NCBI GenBank assembly: GCA_003988795.1 | Contig: QYAK01000023.1 | Coordinates: 372,001 to 436,000, forward strand | Direction: 5' to 3' | Length of the DNA: 64,000 nucleotides | Source of the DNA: Proliferodiscus dingleyae | Lineage: Eukaryota; Ascomycota; Leotiomycetes; Helotiales; Lachnaceae | Shown here: positions 12,301 to 21,725 of the stretch, piece by piece | Numbering within the stretch: the stretch's first letter is position 1 | How the letters are laid out: each line of letters begins with the position of its first letter | Notes under the pieces: model-generated | What the model saw: the letters and a program-made list of their open reading frames with translations, nothing else | The model's database searches: none | What the model was told of the DNA's origin: nothing | Position numbers and translations under genes: made by a program

Positions 12301-12747
12301 TTTCATAGTTTGAGTTGCAGGTCAGATCTGGAGATAGTCTATAAATGTGGAAGTTCTTCTAGGTGATCTTGAGTGTGGCTGAAGAGGAGGGGTCCGGCTG
12401 TTATCTCTTTATCAGTATGGGAGATCGACTATCTGTGCAGACCCTGAGATGCGCTGCTGCATGAAGGGTTTCCTGATTTCCTTTGATTCTTTGAAATGAC
12501 GTAAAGTGTCTGGGATGAGGAGGGTCCAAAGGTGGTGTGGCTTGTGGCGAGTGAGCAGGCGGCAAGACTTTCAAATGTCATCTCGCTCTTCCCTGATTTA
12601 TCCTAGTCAAAGATAATAGCATGAAAGGTCTGCTTGATTATGAGATAAGAATATATTATCTAAGTTTATGTGAAGTGGTTGTGGACGACCGATGTCTCAC
12701 TTTGGCTCCAAACAAAGGTGAAAACGATTTGAGATGGTATCATTATA
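12301..12747. other. Intergenic, no gene seen
   Basis: This 447-bp stretch is upstream of the 94-aa gene and downstream of the 221-aa gene. It has no supported coding region. Confidence 0.45.
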
Positions 12748-13478
12748 CTACATTATACAATCCCCCTTTTGCATTCTGAGTTCTTTTCTGGTTAGCTCAA
12801 CCTCCATGATTCGTTTGTCTAATGACACTTTCTCTTCCAAGCCATCATCATCCACATCGAAATATAATGCCCATACTCCTTCACTCTCTTCAACTACGGT
12901 AAACCCCTCCCATCCATCGAAGTTAAGCCGTCTGTCAATAGGAGTGACATTCCAAGGTCCTACTATCTGTCCTTCTGCGTCCTTCCGTAGGCCATATTTT
13001 ACTTCGTATGTATCCTTATCCACAAAGATCCAGTTGAGTTGCGGTGGATCATCCGCAATCGTCGAGACATATCCTTCGCCTCGTCTCCCCCATTTGCTGT
13101 CTGGATACGGGAAAAAATATCCCGCAAAGAGATGTCCGTAGCCTTTTATTCGATCTTCATCATTCTCGTAATCCTCTGGGAATTTTGCTTTTGGGTTCAC
13201 CGTGGTCACATAGAGCTGCCGCAAAAGCATACTGTTAGCCGAAGTTGACTCAAATTCTGGATCTCTATGCGTTGGCATACCTTGTTATCTCTTAAGACGA
13301 CTGTGGCACCGTGTATATCGCGCGCCTTCCTTGAGGGATCTGAGCAAGACACCGTGAGGTTGGCTTTTCGACTTCTATGTCGCTCTCTAGCATTTTGTTT
13401 TTGACCTTGCCTCACAGCTTCCGTAGTACCAATAATCGCCGGACACGCAGCGATAGAAGTTATGATACCCAGTACCAT
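12748..13478 (-). CDS. Conserved fungal protein of unknown function
   Basis: Exons 13281..13478 and 12748..13215 (65-nt intron) give 221 aa, starting MVLGIITSIAACPAIIGTTE. A short hydrophobic, small-residue N terminus is followed by a basic stretch. Then comes the recognisable core of a widespread ascomycete family of about 200 aa: a 'FAGYFFPYPDSKWGRRGEGYVSTI'-like segment, 'ADDPPQLNWIFVDKDT', 'WEGFTVVEE' and 'ALYFDVDDDGL'. No catalytic residues can be assigned. The hydrophobic start could be a membrane anchor or a poor signal peptide. Related proteins are annotated only as hypothetical, so no function is offered. The splice keeps the frame (AAG|CTC). Confidence 0.8.
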
Positions 13479-14434
13479 TTCCGGGTCAGCTTGAAGAATC
13501 TGTCCTTAGAATAGCAAGTTTTTGGTATGGTGATAGCACTCTCTTAGCGCTAGCGACAGTTCAATGGGAATTTATTCTCTATGAGAAGAGAAGATTGGAC
13601 CTTTTGATGGGCTCGAAACGTGTCGACTGTAAGACGAGAGTGTGAGAGAGTATTGATAGATGTGGTGTTCTCTGGTGTGGCTAGTCGCGGTCTGAATTGT
13701 GGAGGTACAATCGAGCTTTCCGGGACTTCCTACACACGAGCCTCACTTCAGTTTCTGGGGAGAGCTCGAGTGGCGGATTTCAGGCTGATCTTTCACTAAG
13801 ACCCAAAAGAGTACTGTAGGTACTGTAGGGCTCCTCCTTCTCAACTTCAGCATCGAGATCTATGGACAAAGCCCCCAGGTTGACGTGACATCAAGTGGGT
13901 CAGAAACCTGATTCCGATGTGGAAATGAATGCCATAGGATTTTATTGCATGCTGGTTGGTAGGAACCAGCAGGGAGATTAATAGACGGTGGATTCTGAGT
14001 GGCTTCATTGTGCGGGTAGGGGTGTGGAGGCGCTAGCTCAATCCCTGAGAGCAGATGATCGTAGCAGACGGTCCAGACCACCCAGCCGTATTTTGCAGCA
14101 AAAGGCTGGGCGAGCGACAAGGAGCTGCGAAGTATGACGCATCTACAGCAGGGGCGTAGTTTCAACATCGATTCTCTCTGCCAAACCTGTTTTCAGTGTC
14201 CATGGATCACACTCGTCCCAAGATTTCTTGATCCGCAAAGACACTGAAAGAGATCTGCCCAGTGGTAGCATGCGTCATCGGTCAGATTGTTCATAAATAA
14301 GGATCACTACCCACTAGTGGTAGTCATTCTCTCTAGTACTCTGAAGAACACTGAAACCACTGTCTCATCGCACATATTCATGTACATAGCCAGTCCACGA
14401 GCTACAGATTACATAAGTCATAAATAACATCATC
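13479..14434. other. Intergenic, no gene seen
   Basis: No supported reading frame. It contains short local repeats such as 'gtactgtag' twice near 13813 and should carry the promoter of the 14435 gene near its right end. Confidence 0.45.
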
Positions 14435-14947
14435 ATGTCTGACGGGTAAGCGACATCACTTTCTCAATAAATGCGATTCAGAAGCTAATTGTGCCAGCAG
14501 AGAAAAGCAAATGAACACGCAGGAGGAGGAGTATGAATACGGAACGGACTCCGACACTGAGCAACAACAACAACAAGAACAACAAGTCGCCCAACAGCCT
14601 CAACAGGGCCAGCGCACGATGCAGCGCGCAAGACAGCAACGCCAGCAGCCCCAAGCGCAACAGAACAACCAGCAGGTTGCGCCGCAACAAGACCAGCGAG
14701 TCACGGGAAACATGGGCGGTCGTACTGGCGCCATCAGGGAGTCTCGAATTAAGGACAGGCCTGTGCCAGCAGAGCAACGGGACAGCAGTTTGAAGATTAA
14801 GATTGAGCTGGATCTTGAAGTTGAGGTAGATCTCTATGCCAGGGTGAAGGGAGATGTCACTATTGGTCTCATGTAATAATACCTTTTTTTCTGTAGGTCG
14901 ATCTATATGCGAGAGTCAAAGGAGATGTCACCATCGGCTTGTTGTGA
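14435..14947 (+). CDS. Gln-rich protein with two alternative last exons
   Basis: Exon 1 is 14435..14445 (ATGTCTGACGG). The acceptor is at 14500, or at 14496 (CAGCAG), which changes one residue. Exon 2 runs from 14501. The protein has an acidic start, a Gln-rich centre and a C-terminal module 'LKIKIELDLEVEVDLYARVK...'. From 14826 two last exons are possible. Reading through ends at TAA 14874-14876 (126 aa, tail ...IGLM). Splicing a 71-nt GTAGAT...TTTTTCTGTAG intron (14826..14896) uses a second copy of the same 16 codons and ends at TGA 14945-14947 (tail ...IGLL). The same tail type ends the protein at 16410-17174. The function is unknown; the conserved tail may be an oligomerisation or docking strand (inference). 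Confidence 0.75.
14826..14947 (+). repeat. Duplicated 48-nt terminal coding unit
   Basis: Codons 14826-14873 and 14897-14944 encode the same peptide except for the last residue (Met versus Leu). Ten of the 16 codon pairs differ synonymously, five are identical and one is non-synonymous. The first copy begins with GT and the second is preceded by a pyrimidine run and TAG, so the first copy lies inside a potential intron. Confidence 0.85.
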
Positions 14948-16409
14948 GGCACGATTCGGCGCTTTCTGAGGAGTTTTAATAATGCGCGTCAGCCGCCAGC
15001 ATCCAAGGAGGTGTCAAGGAGCCGTACTTAAGGGATTTATTTGTATTGTAAAATGAAGCCGGCAGCAGTTTGAATTCCATACGCCATAGAAAAGTCACAA
15101 AATTATTTCTTTCTCCTCCTCCTTTCGTAGTCGGCACTGACGCAACATGAGTGCCGCGGGGGCTCAAACCGCCATTACAGGGCAAGCCTTTCGCAATGGG
15201 AAGGGTTGGTGACAGATGCAGAGATGGAACGTCGTTGCCGCGCCAAAGGAGCTAAGTCCGCCTCGCTTATTCAACGCGAAGGAAAGGGGCTAGAGGGTGT
15301 GTGCATAATAGGTGCAGTGAAACGTACGACTCTGTATTCTCCGAAGAAGTCTCCGTTGCAGTATTCTTGTGCAATATTGCTTTGTGTTCATGTCCTGCAT
15401 CGAGATCGCATTGTACAAATTCCATCAACACCTCCATTACAGGGGGAATTATGGACCCAGGTGGAGGAATATGGAGCCACTTAGGTAAAACTGTGGCTTG
15501 AAGGATAGCGCGACACGTATGATTTGCCAGCCGTTTCTAGGATGAATACGCCCATGCTTCGCACACCAATCCACACCAATCCCTGCTTTAGGTTGGTATC
15601 CGTCTCCGTCCCGCACGCACTTGATGACAATCTTGCTTGGCTCTTTGCTCTTTTTGGGCTACGTCGTGTCGGTCATTGTGGTCCGAGCATCCGCGACCTC
15701 TAGAGCGAGAAGGCCACAGCCACAAGCATGACCAAAACCAAGTGCTTCAAACATGCGGATCGTGGCCGTGCGGAAAGTTCCCATCACGCGTCACGAGATT
15801 TGAAGTCTGATACTCGTTTCAAGACCGTCTGAAGGAGGAGCCAGCTTCTGATTCCAGTATTGGAGAACTTTCCTTATGCTTACGGAGCTCAAATGCTGCC
15901 CCGATGTGGGTGGCCGATTTTCCCGGCGCGGGTTGTCGGCAAGAAACAGGTTTTTTTTTCTTCTCGGTCCAGTAACGATGTGCGGGCCTTCTAAAATAGA
16001 ACACTTCTAGGAATTCTAGCGGCACCGTCACAAATGGAGAAGGATCTTAAGTAAGCAAGCGAAAAGCCGCTTTTGGTAAGAATGTTCACCATTGGTGTAA
16101 ATACATTACCATTGTCTCAGTATTAGCAGTGAGGAACCATGAGCTCAAAATATACGTGTCCTTTATATACTACGGCAATCTTCTCTGTCTGCTCAATACA
16201 ATATGTGACTTTGGAACCATGGCAGTCTCTGACGCCCACATTATCTGCTTGAAAATGATGTCGATGGTATGCGTCTTCCATTCCCTTACCAAACTCCAAG
16301 AGCCGAAGCAATAATTTATAGTACAGTATATACTTTCTGCAGATGGCAAGATTATTGTCTACCCTGCGTAAGTGATTGGACGACTCTGCGGACACTATGG
16401 GTAAAATAC
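14948..16409. other. Intergenic, no gene seen
   Basis: Lies between two genes that converge on it. Short open frames (for example at 15206-15484 and 16123-16413) lack family features. No RNA gene or repeat was recognised. Confidence 0.45.
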
Positions 16410-17174
16410 TCACAAAAATGTAATAGTGATATCGCCTTTGATTTTCGCTCTCAAGAAAATCTCCAATTCGAGGTTTAGATCGAGTCTGATTGCCATGGGC
16501 TTCTGCTTTTTTGGCTTCTCTTCCTCCTCTTCCTCGTCCTCCTCACTCTGGCTGTCACTCTCCTCATCACTTTCGCTTTCCCAATTCTCTTTCTCTCCCT
16601 CTTCAGTTGTCTTCTGCTCTCTCCTTCTCGTAGGTCTATGCTTAGGCCTGGACTTGGACTTGGACTTAGATTTCGATTTCGATTTCGATTTCGATTTGCC
16701 CTTCGACTTATCGACGACTGATATGCCAAATGGCCTTCCTCCAGAAGAGTCGGCCCTTTTAAGATTGAATGTTCTTACTCCAGTATCAAATGGAGGCTTA
16801 GAATCTCTACGTTTCGATTTTGAGTTGGCAGCCTTTGGGGCCGCTTCCCTTCCCTTCCCCTCGGCCTCTTCCTCTTCCTCTTCCTCTTCCTCTTCCTCCT
16901 CTTCTTCCTCGTCATCTGGTCTTCGCGACTCAGAAACTGCCTGCAGATTCTCTTGTCGCTTCTTCCGACCACCCCTTTGATGCCTCCGTCTGGACTTTGA
17001 TGGACTTCGAGAATCAGCTGATGGCACATCGGAATAATCAGCTGGTAAAGTTGAGCGACTGCTTGGGAATGGTTCGGGCTGATCGATCGAAGTTGCCGCC
17101 TGGCCAGCTTCTGCTACCTTCGGGTCATCATACAAGTCCTTTTCGGCCTGCAAAGTTGGGGTGTCGGGAGCCAT
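16410..17174 (-). CDS. Acidic/basic low-complexity protein with IxLDL tail
   Basis: A single exon of 254 aa starts at the ATG at 17174 (MAPDTPTLQAE). Segments in order are an acidic/Pro N terminus, a basic SR/RK patch (SPSKSRRRHQRGGRKKR, a likely nuclear-localisation type signal), an uninterrupted Glu run, a basic region, a Lys-Ser dipeptide run (KSKSKS), an acidic region and the C-terminal module 'IRLDLNLELEIFLRAKIKGD'. That module matches the end of the 14435 gene (I-x-L-D-L-x-L-E-x/E-V-x-L-x-A-(R/K)-(V/I)-K-G-D). The two genes converge. The bulk is low complexity, so only the tail is likely to be specifically conserved. The function is unknown. Confidence 0.7.
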   Translation of the reverse strand: MAPDTPTLQAEKDLYDDPKVAEAGQAATSIDQPEPFPSSRSTLPADYSDVPSADSRSPSKSRRRHQRGGRKKRQENLQAVSESRRPDDEEEEEEEEEEEEEEEAEGKGREAAPKAANSKSKRRDSKPPFDTGVRTFNLKRADSSGGRPFGISVVDKSKGKSKSKSKSKSKSKSKSRPKHRPTRRREQKTTEEGEKENWESESDEESDSQSEEDEEEEEEKPKKQKPMAIRLDLNLELEIFLRAKIKGDITITFL

Positions 17175-18992
17175 GATGCTGTTGACGACGCGTGGTCGCG
17201 TTCCTGGCGTGCAGTGAATTCAGAGAACACTGAGTTTACGCAATGCCAAGGGGTTGGGCTGGTGTAGCTCTATCATCGAACTCCTAATCGTACCCCCTAA
17301 TTGTGGGCTTTATGGTGTTCTAGAGTCTGATCGTCCCCACGGTGGGTAAGAGTGGCTGAGAACCCAGATTTAACCCTGTCACTGATTGCGAATCAATCTA
17401 AATCCATGTTTTTTATGGGGTCCGATGTGCTAGCTCAACAACATAGCGGGGAATGTGAAACAACGACCAACATAGACGATTTTGGCGGTTCAAGAACTAC
17501 AGTACAACCGCCATAACTAGGCCAAACTATAGGCCGACTCCAAATCCTGCAACTCGCTCGGCTCAGTGGCAAAGTAGAAATTATTGCATCTCCCAGATGG
17601 TGACATTCTGGTTCTATTGTGACTCTTAAGCAAGAGTAGTGAACTTCGATTTCTAGAACACCAGTATAATCAAGAGATGGCCTATGAGGTGAGTTCAGCA
17701 TGCCCGTGTTGTTATGGTAGTGTGAAAATTCTTAGAAAGGTTAACATCTCGCCAGGAGCTGTCCCTTTCAGGCTGACGAATTCTTGGGACTTAAATCAAA
17801 GAAGTGCAGCGACATGTTGAATATGAGCTTTCTAACATTATTACCCCGTATCCACATCCTCTTCCAGTGCTTCTTCGCCGATAGCTTAGCTCCATGTTAG
17901 ACCGCAGGCACACTTTGCTAGCCATCCTGATCCAAGGGCCTTACTACAGGTCAATTCCGATATCTATGAATCACCTCATCATGTCTTGTTTAAAGTAAGC
18001 GTTTTGGATGCTCATGTTAAGTCTAGTTTTGTAGATGTGACGGAGCGATGGAAGATTAATTCCTCATAGCTGGTCGACTGCGATGCATTCAGTACTCGGA
18101 AACGAGGCTTAGCAGAACCGATTTTTGTTTAGTTCAACAAAAAGTTGTCAAAAGGCGCACTTGAGCCGCTTTAAGCCTATATCATGCTATTAAAGTATAA
18201 TGAATATCACCTTTGGCAGGTAGAGGAGGAACTCTGCGAACATTGGCAGATGAACTGGCACGACTTACCAATTAGATCGCCTATAAATCGTGTTGATGAC
18301 GTATGGCGGACAGTGTCAGATCGAACGATCGAAACCCCGACTATGAGAGGCTGTAAAAAGTGACAATGATGAGACCCCCAGAATAGGAAGTTGAATCTCA
18401 CACTTTGGATCCTACCATAGGCTGCTCCCACGCCACACCCAGTCGAATTCTCCACAAATGTGACGCCACAGATACTCCTACGTTCAAATTTCTTGTTTGA
18501 GGGGCCTGTGGCTGCTGATGCTCACACACCTCCTCCGAGTCCTACGCACCAGTCTTTTTCTCCGCTTCTCGCGAGAAGTTGCCTCTGTGACGATCAGTAT
18601 CCAGCGCCCAGTCTTTATGCAACTAAGCCGTGCTGTGACAAGGTATAACAGGTTTCTGGAGGATGTCTGTAACTCAAGGCTTTTACGCCAGGTAACCATG
18701 TACGTAATACTTCTGGTCCCGGCTGTTAGTTCTGGCGGATCGATCGAGAGGTGTGGCTGAGAGATCTCGAGGATCAGACCCTTATGGGGTATACCCATGG
18801 ATGTTGTTTAGAATCTGCCATGTTGTAGACTGATGACGTTCCGATTCAATTCTCGAGCTTGATTGAGAATATTTAAATACTTTCTGTTCCAAGTTATCAC
18901 TGGATATATTTCTCACTTCATCAACACAAACTTTGCGAACACAAGCTATCAAAGAAACCTTTTCACTACAACCAAACTCTATAACTCTCAAA
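17175..18992. other. Intergenic, no gene seen
   Basis: 1.8 kb without supported coding sequence. It is upstream of both the 17174 gene (-) and the 18993 gene (+), so it holds two divergent promoters. The 80 bases before 18993 are AT-rich and pyrimidine-rich, like a fungal 5' leader. Confidence 0.45.
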
Positions 18993-19307
18993 ATGTCTGG
19001 TCTGCTCGGAAACGTCACAAAAGGTGTTGACAACACTCTCACCGGAGGAGATGAGCAACAAGGTAAGCTTCATATCACATCAAGACACCGCATCTTGAAT
19101 GTTTGACTTACTAACGACTGAGAAGGTCAAGGTGGACTGCTAGGAGGAGTTGGAAAGACTGTAGAGGGTGTTGGAAACACTGCCGGTCAGACTACAGAGG
19201 GTGTGGGAAACGCGGCTGGACAGACTACTCAAGGCGTTGGTGACACCGCTGGAAAGACAACACAGGGTGTCGGAAACACTGTTGGAGGTGTTACTGGTCA
19301 GCAATAA
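18993..19307 (+). CDS. Gly/Thr repeat LEA-like protein, 83 aa
   Basis: Exons 18993..19062 and 19126..19307 are joined over a 63-nt intron (GTAAGC...GAGAAG). The frame is kept (G|GT). After MSGLLGNVTKGVDNTLTGG, exon 2 encodes about five tandem copies of an 11-residue unit (G-V-G-(N/D/K)-T-x-(G/E)-(Q/K/G)-T-T-(Q/E)). The 11-residue period is the hallmark of group-3 LEA-type amphipathic repeats. There is no signal peptide. This probably abundant, hydrophilic protein fits with the other low-complexity proteins in the first 19 kb; a stress role is inference. Confidence 0.8.
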
Positions 19308-21334
19308 TGGCGTTCTAATCTCTTAATATGTAATAGAATTAAAGAGCAGAACCAAAAACTATTTGCACTGCTTTTCATCTCTGTCCCATTACCTCAGCGT
19401 GAAAAGATTTACTTCTTTGGTCCGTGAAGATCAGGAGTCTTCCATCCAGATCATATCAACTGTAAACGCGTATGAACATGAAATGATCACGTGGCTCACC
19501 CCCTTTACTCTCTCTTATCGCGTATGTCCCCAGCTCGCAGTATGAAGCTTCGAAGTGTCTCAAAGGGCTCTGTCAAATATTCAATGGCTGGTGCAATAAA
19601 TAAACTTATTTTGAACATAATTTCCACTCTGGTAAATCAGGATGTTTGAAGTGTTTCGGGACAAAGTTCGCTTCCTTGCCGCATCTGTCGACTTCAAGTT
19701 TTGTTGCACGTCGAATACCGGTTTTTCGGTGGAGACATCCCTACTCCTGCTTACCTTTTAATGTTGTCTACAGTGTAAAGTTTTCGATTGCACCTGGATG
19801 TTTGTGCTATTCAAAAGAAGAGAAGTGGCCTACACTATGCGTAACTATAGCTAGCGCTACCAGATTCTGGGACAGTCACCCATCTATGCTTCTTTCCTTA
19901 ATAGCGATTGATAGTTATCTTAATCGACTATTCTGATATAGTCTGCTAAGCTCACTGGCTTCCATCTCAGTCTTGTGGGTCATACACACTAAGCGCCCCT
20001 CTACACGCACTAAATTGAATAGATTACCTTAAAGAACCCTTCTTTGTGTGACAGAAATTTAGATCCTAGTTCTTACAAAAAATGCAAGCCACAACGCCAA
20101 CCTAGCAGAGTTGGCACAGAAAGAGTAGAACCCATACTTAAGCTTTAGGTGTCTTCTCCTTCACCAGTCCTGCAAGGAGCACATGTGACTTTTGCACGCT
20201 TACCCTTCTCCCACTCGAATCGAGATCAATACACCAGCGGATTGACATGGTTCTCATTTGATCCCACTGTGATAAGATATTCACTGGTAGCAAATGCTAG
20301 TTTTGTTAGCTATGCAGCGCGTGTCATATCCAGAGCATACTGAGTAATGGATGCAATGAGTTTCGGATAGACTGTCATATCCTTAAAAAGAATCTTACAG
20401 TCAATCCCAAACAGCAATCATGCGGTGTAAAGTCAGTTTTCCAACTCGGCGGTAATCTCTCAAAAGTATTTTATAAATCCGCTCCTTTTCCGAGAAATAC
20501 TAACTCGTGTTCTACATATGCAAAACCTCGAATTTATAAAGACTTCTACCTTCTATCCTGTAATATCATGTTTGAATCGGGTTGTAGGTCTTTAAGCAAG
20601 CCTCTTTCTAAACTTATACTCTGGTTTCTTAGACATGTCAACTCGATACCTGTCTAGGTCCTCAGGTCTCTCAAGAGACTTTGTAGACTGTAGCTGTACT
20701 GGGGGCGCCTTTCCATCATTGTCTTCAGAATTTATATCTGATGTGATATTGCTGCATCATAAAAAAACGAGCTGAAATTGCACACAACATGAAACGTATA
20801 TGAAATTCTCCTCTTTCATTTGAGTTTGAATCAAACGATAAGACTGAGAACACAACCAAAGTACTCGGGCTTAGGATTGACCAAAAAGTGGATCAACTTA
20901 TGGAGAGCCCATGAGACTAGAACTATGGTCTTTAGATCAATCATTAGTCTAGAGTCAGATAAGTGAGTTTTCGTTCGAAGCATGCGTGTCAAGGGACCCG
21001 TTTGGCATATGTCCGGAGATTTAGTTATCCTGTTGACTCAAGACGACAGCTATTGGTTGACAAAGTATGAAACCGCTCAGGTGGTCACTCCAAAGCCCTG
21101 CTTGAGTGGAAGAGATGATATCGTGAAGTGGAGCAGTCTAGACCACTTCTGAAGTGAAGACATTCAGGTTAACGAGATAGAATACCAGAGCTGGCTAGCA
21201 GCAGAATTCTTATTAAACTTTTAAAAATTAGACGTTGAAATTGGCAGAGAGCACTTAAGATCCTCCTCTTACAGCCTGGCGTTTGGATCACCGGAGAGGA
21301 AGATTGGGGTCGTCTAAGATTGAGTGACAGACTG

Positions 21335-21343
21335 GGATGAATC
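21335..21343 (+). repeat. 9-bp target-site duplication, left
   Basis: GGATGAATC here is repeated exactly at 21717-21725, bracketing the inverted-repeat element. This is consistent with a target-site duplication. Confidence 0.6.
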
Positions 21344-21716
21344 CGGCTTCTAGTTCAGTAATTGTAGAAAAAAGCTCGGCAATTGTACATAGACCTTCTC
21401 GCGTAAAAGTTCAATAATAGTAGGTTGAGCATATGCTGAACTTATGTTCAATCTATTCTTTTTATTAGGGTAAACGAGCATGTGTTTAGCTTGCGTTTGA
21501 CAAGTAGGACTTAATTACAGGTAGGATTATAGGTTAGTTTAGGGGCTAGGAGTTAGGGTTAGTCCCGAGGGGTCAAGGGGGCGGCGAGAGCCCCCATTTA
21601 GGGTATATATTCTGCGTATGCTCAAGTTGAGTAATAGTAGGTTCAGCATGTGCTGAATTTGGTAGGGATCTCTACAATTGCCGAGCTTTTTTCTACAATT
21701 ACTGAGTTATGAGCCC
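21344..21716. mobile_element. MITE-like element with 33-bp perfect TIRs
   Basis: A 33-bp segment at 21355-21387 (TCAGTAATTGTAGAAAAAA...) is exactly inverted at 21673-21705. The 11 bp outside each arm match weakly (6/11), so the whole element is about 373 bp, and it is flanked by a 9-bp direct repeat (GGATGAATC). Inside are two 33-bp direct repeats (21408-21440 and 21625-21657, 29/33 identical), each with a TGAGCATATGCTGA-like palindrome. No transposase is encoded. A 9-bp duplication with longish TIRs suggests a Mutator-like (MULE) non-autonomous element; the superfamily assignment is inference. Confidence 0.75.
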
Positions 21717-21725
21717 GGATGAATC
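21717..21725 (+). repeat. 9-bp target-site duplication, right
   Basis: An exact copy of GGATGAATC found at 21335-21343. Confidence 0.6.

Noticed and set aside
16860..16910. (CCT)n/(TTC)n microsatellite-like tract
   Set aside because: It is the coding sequence of the Glu run in the 16410-17174 protein, not a separate repeat feature.
5756..18992. AGGGG/CCCCT stress-response-like pentamers upstream of most LEA-like genes
   Set aside because: One is found near each promoter (for example 6058, 6891, 12388, 14018, 17249 and 18500), but a pentamer on either strand is expected about every 500 bp, so the pattern is not above chance.
21540..21570. GGTTAG/GGGTTAG stretches suggesting an internal telomere-like repeat
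   Set aside because: Only two or three irregular copies within the MITE interior; not a telomeric array.
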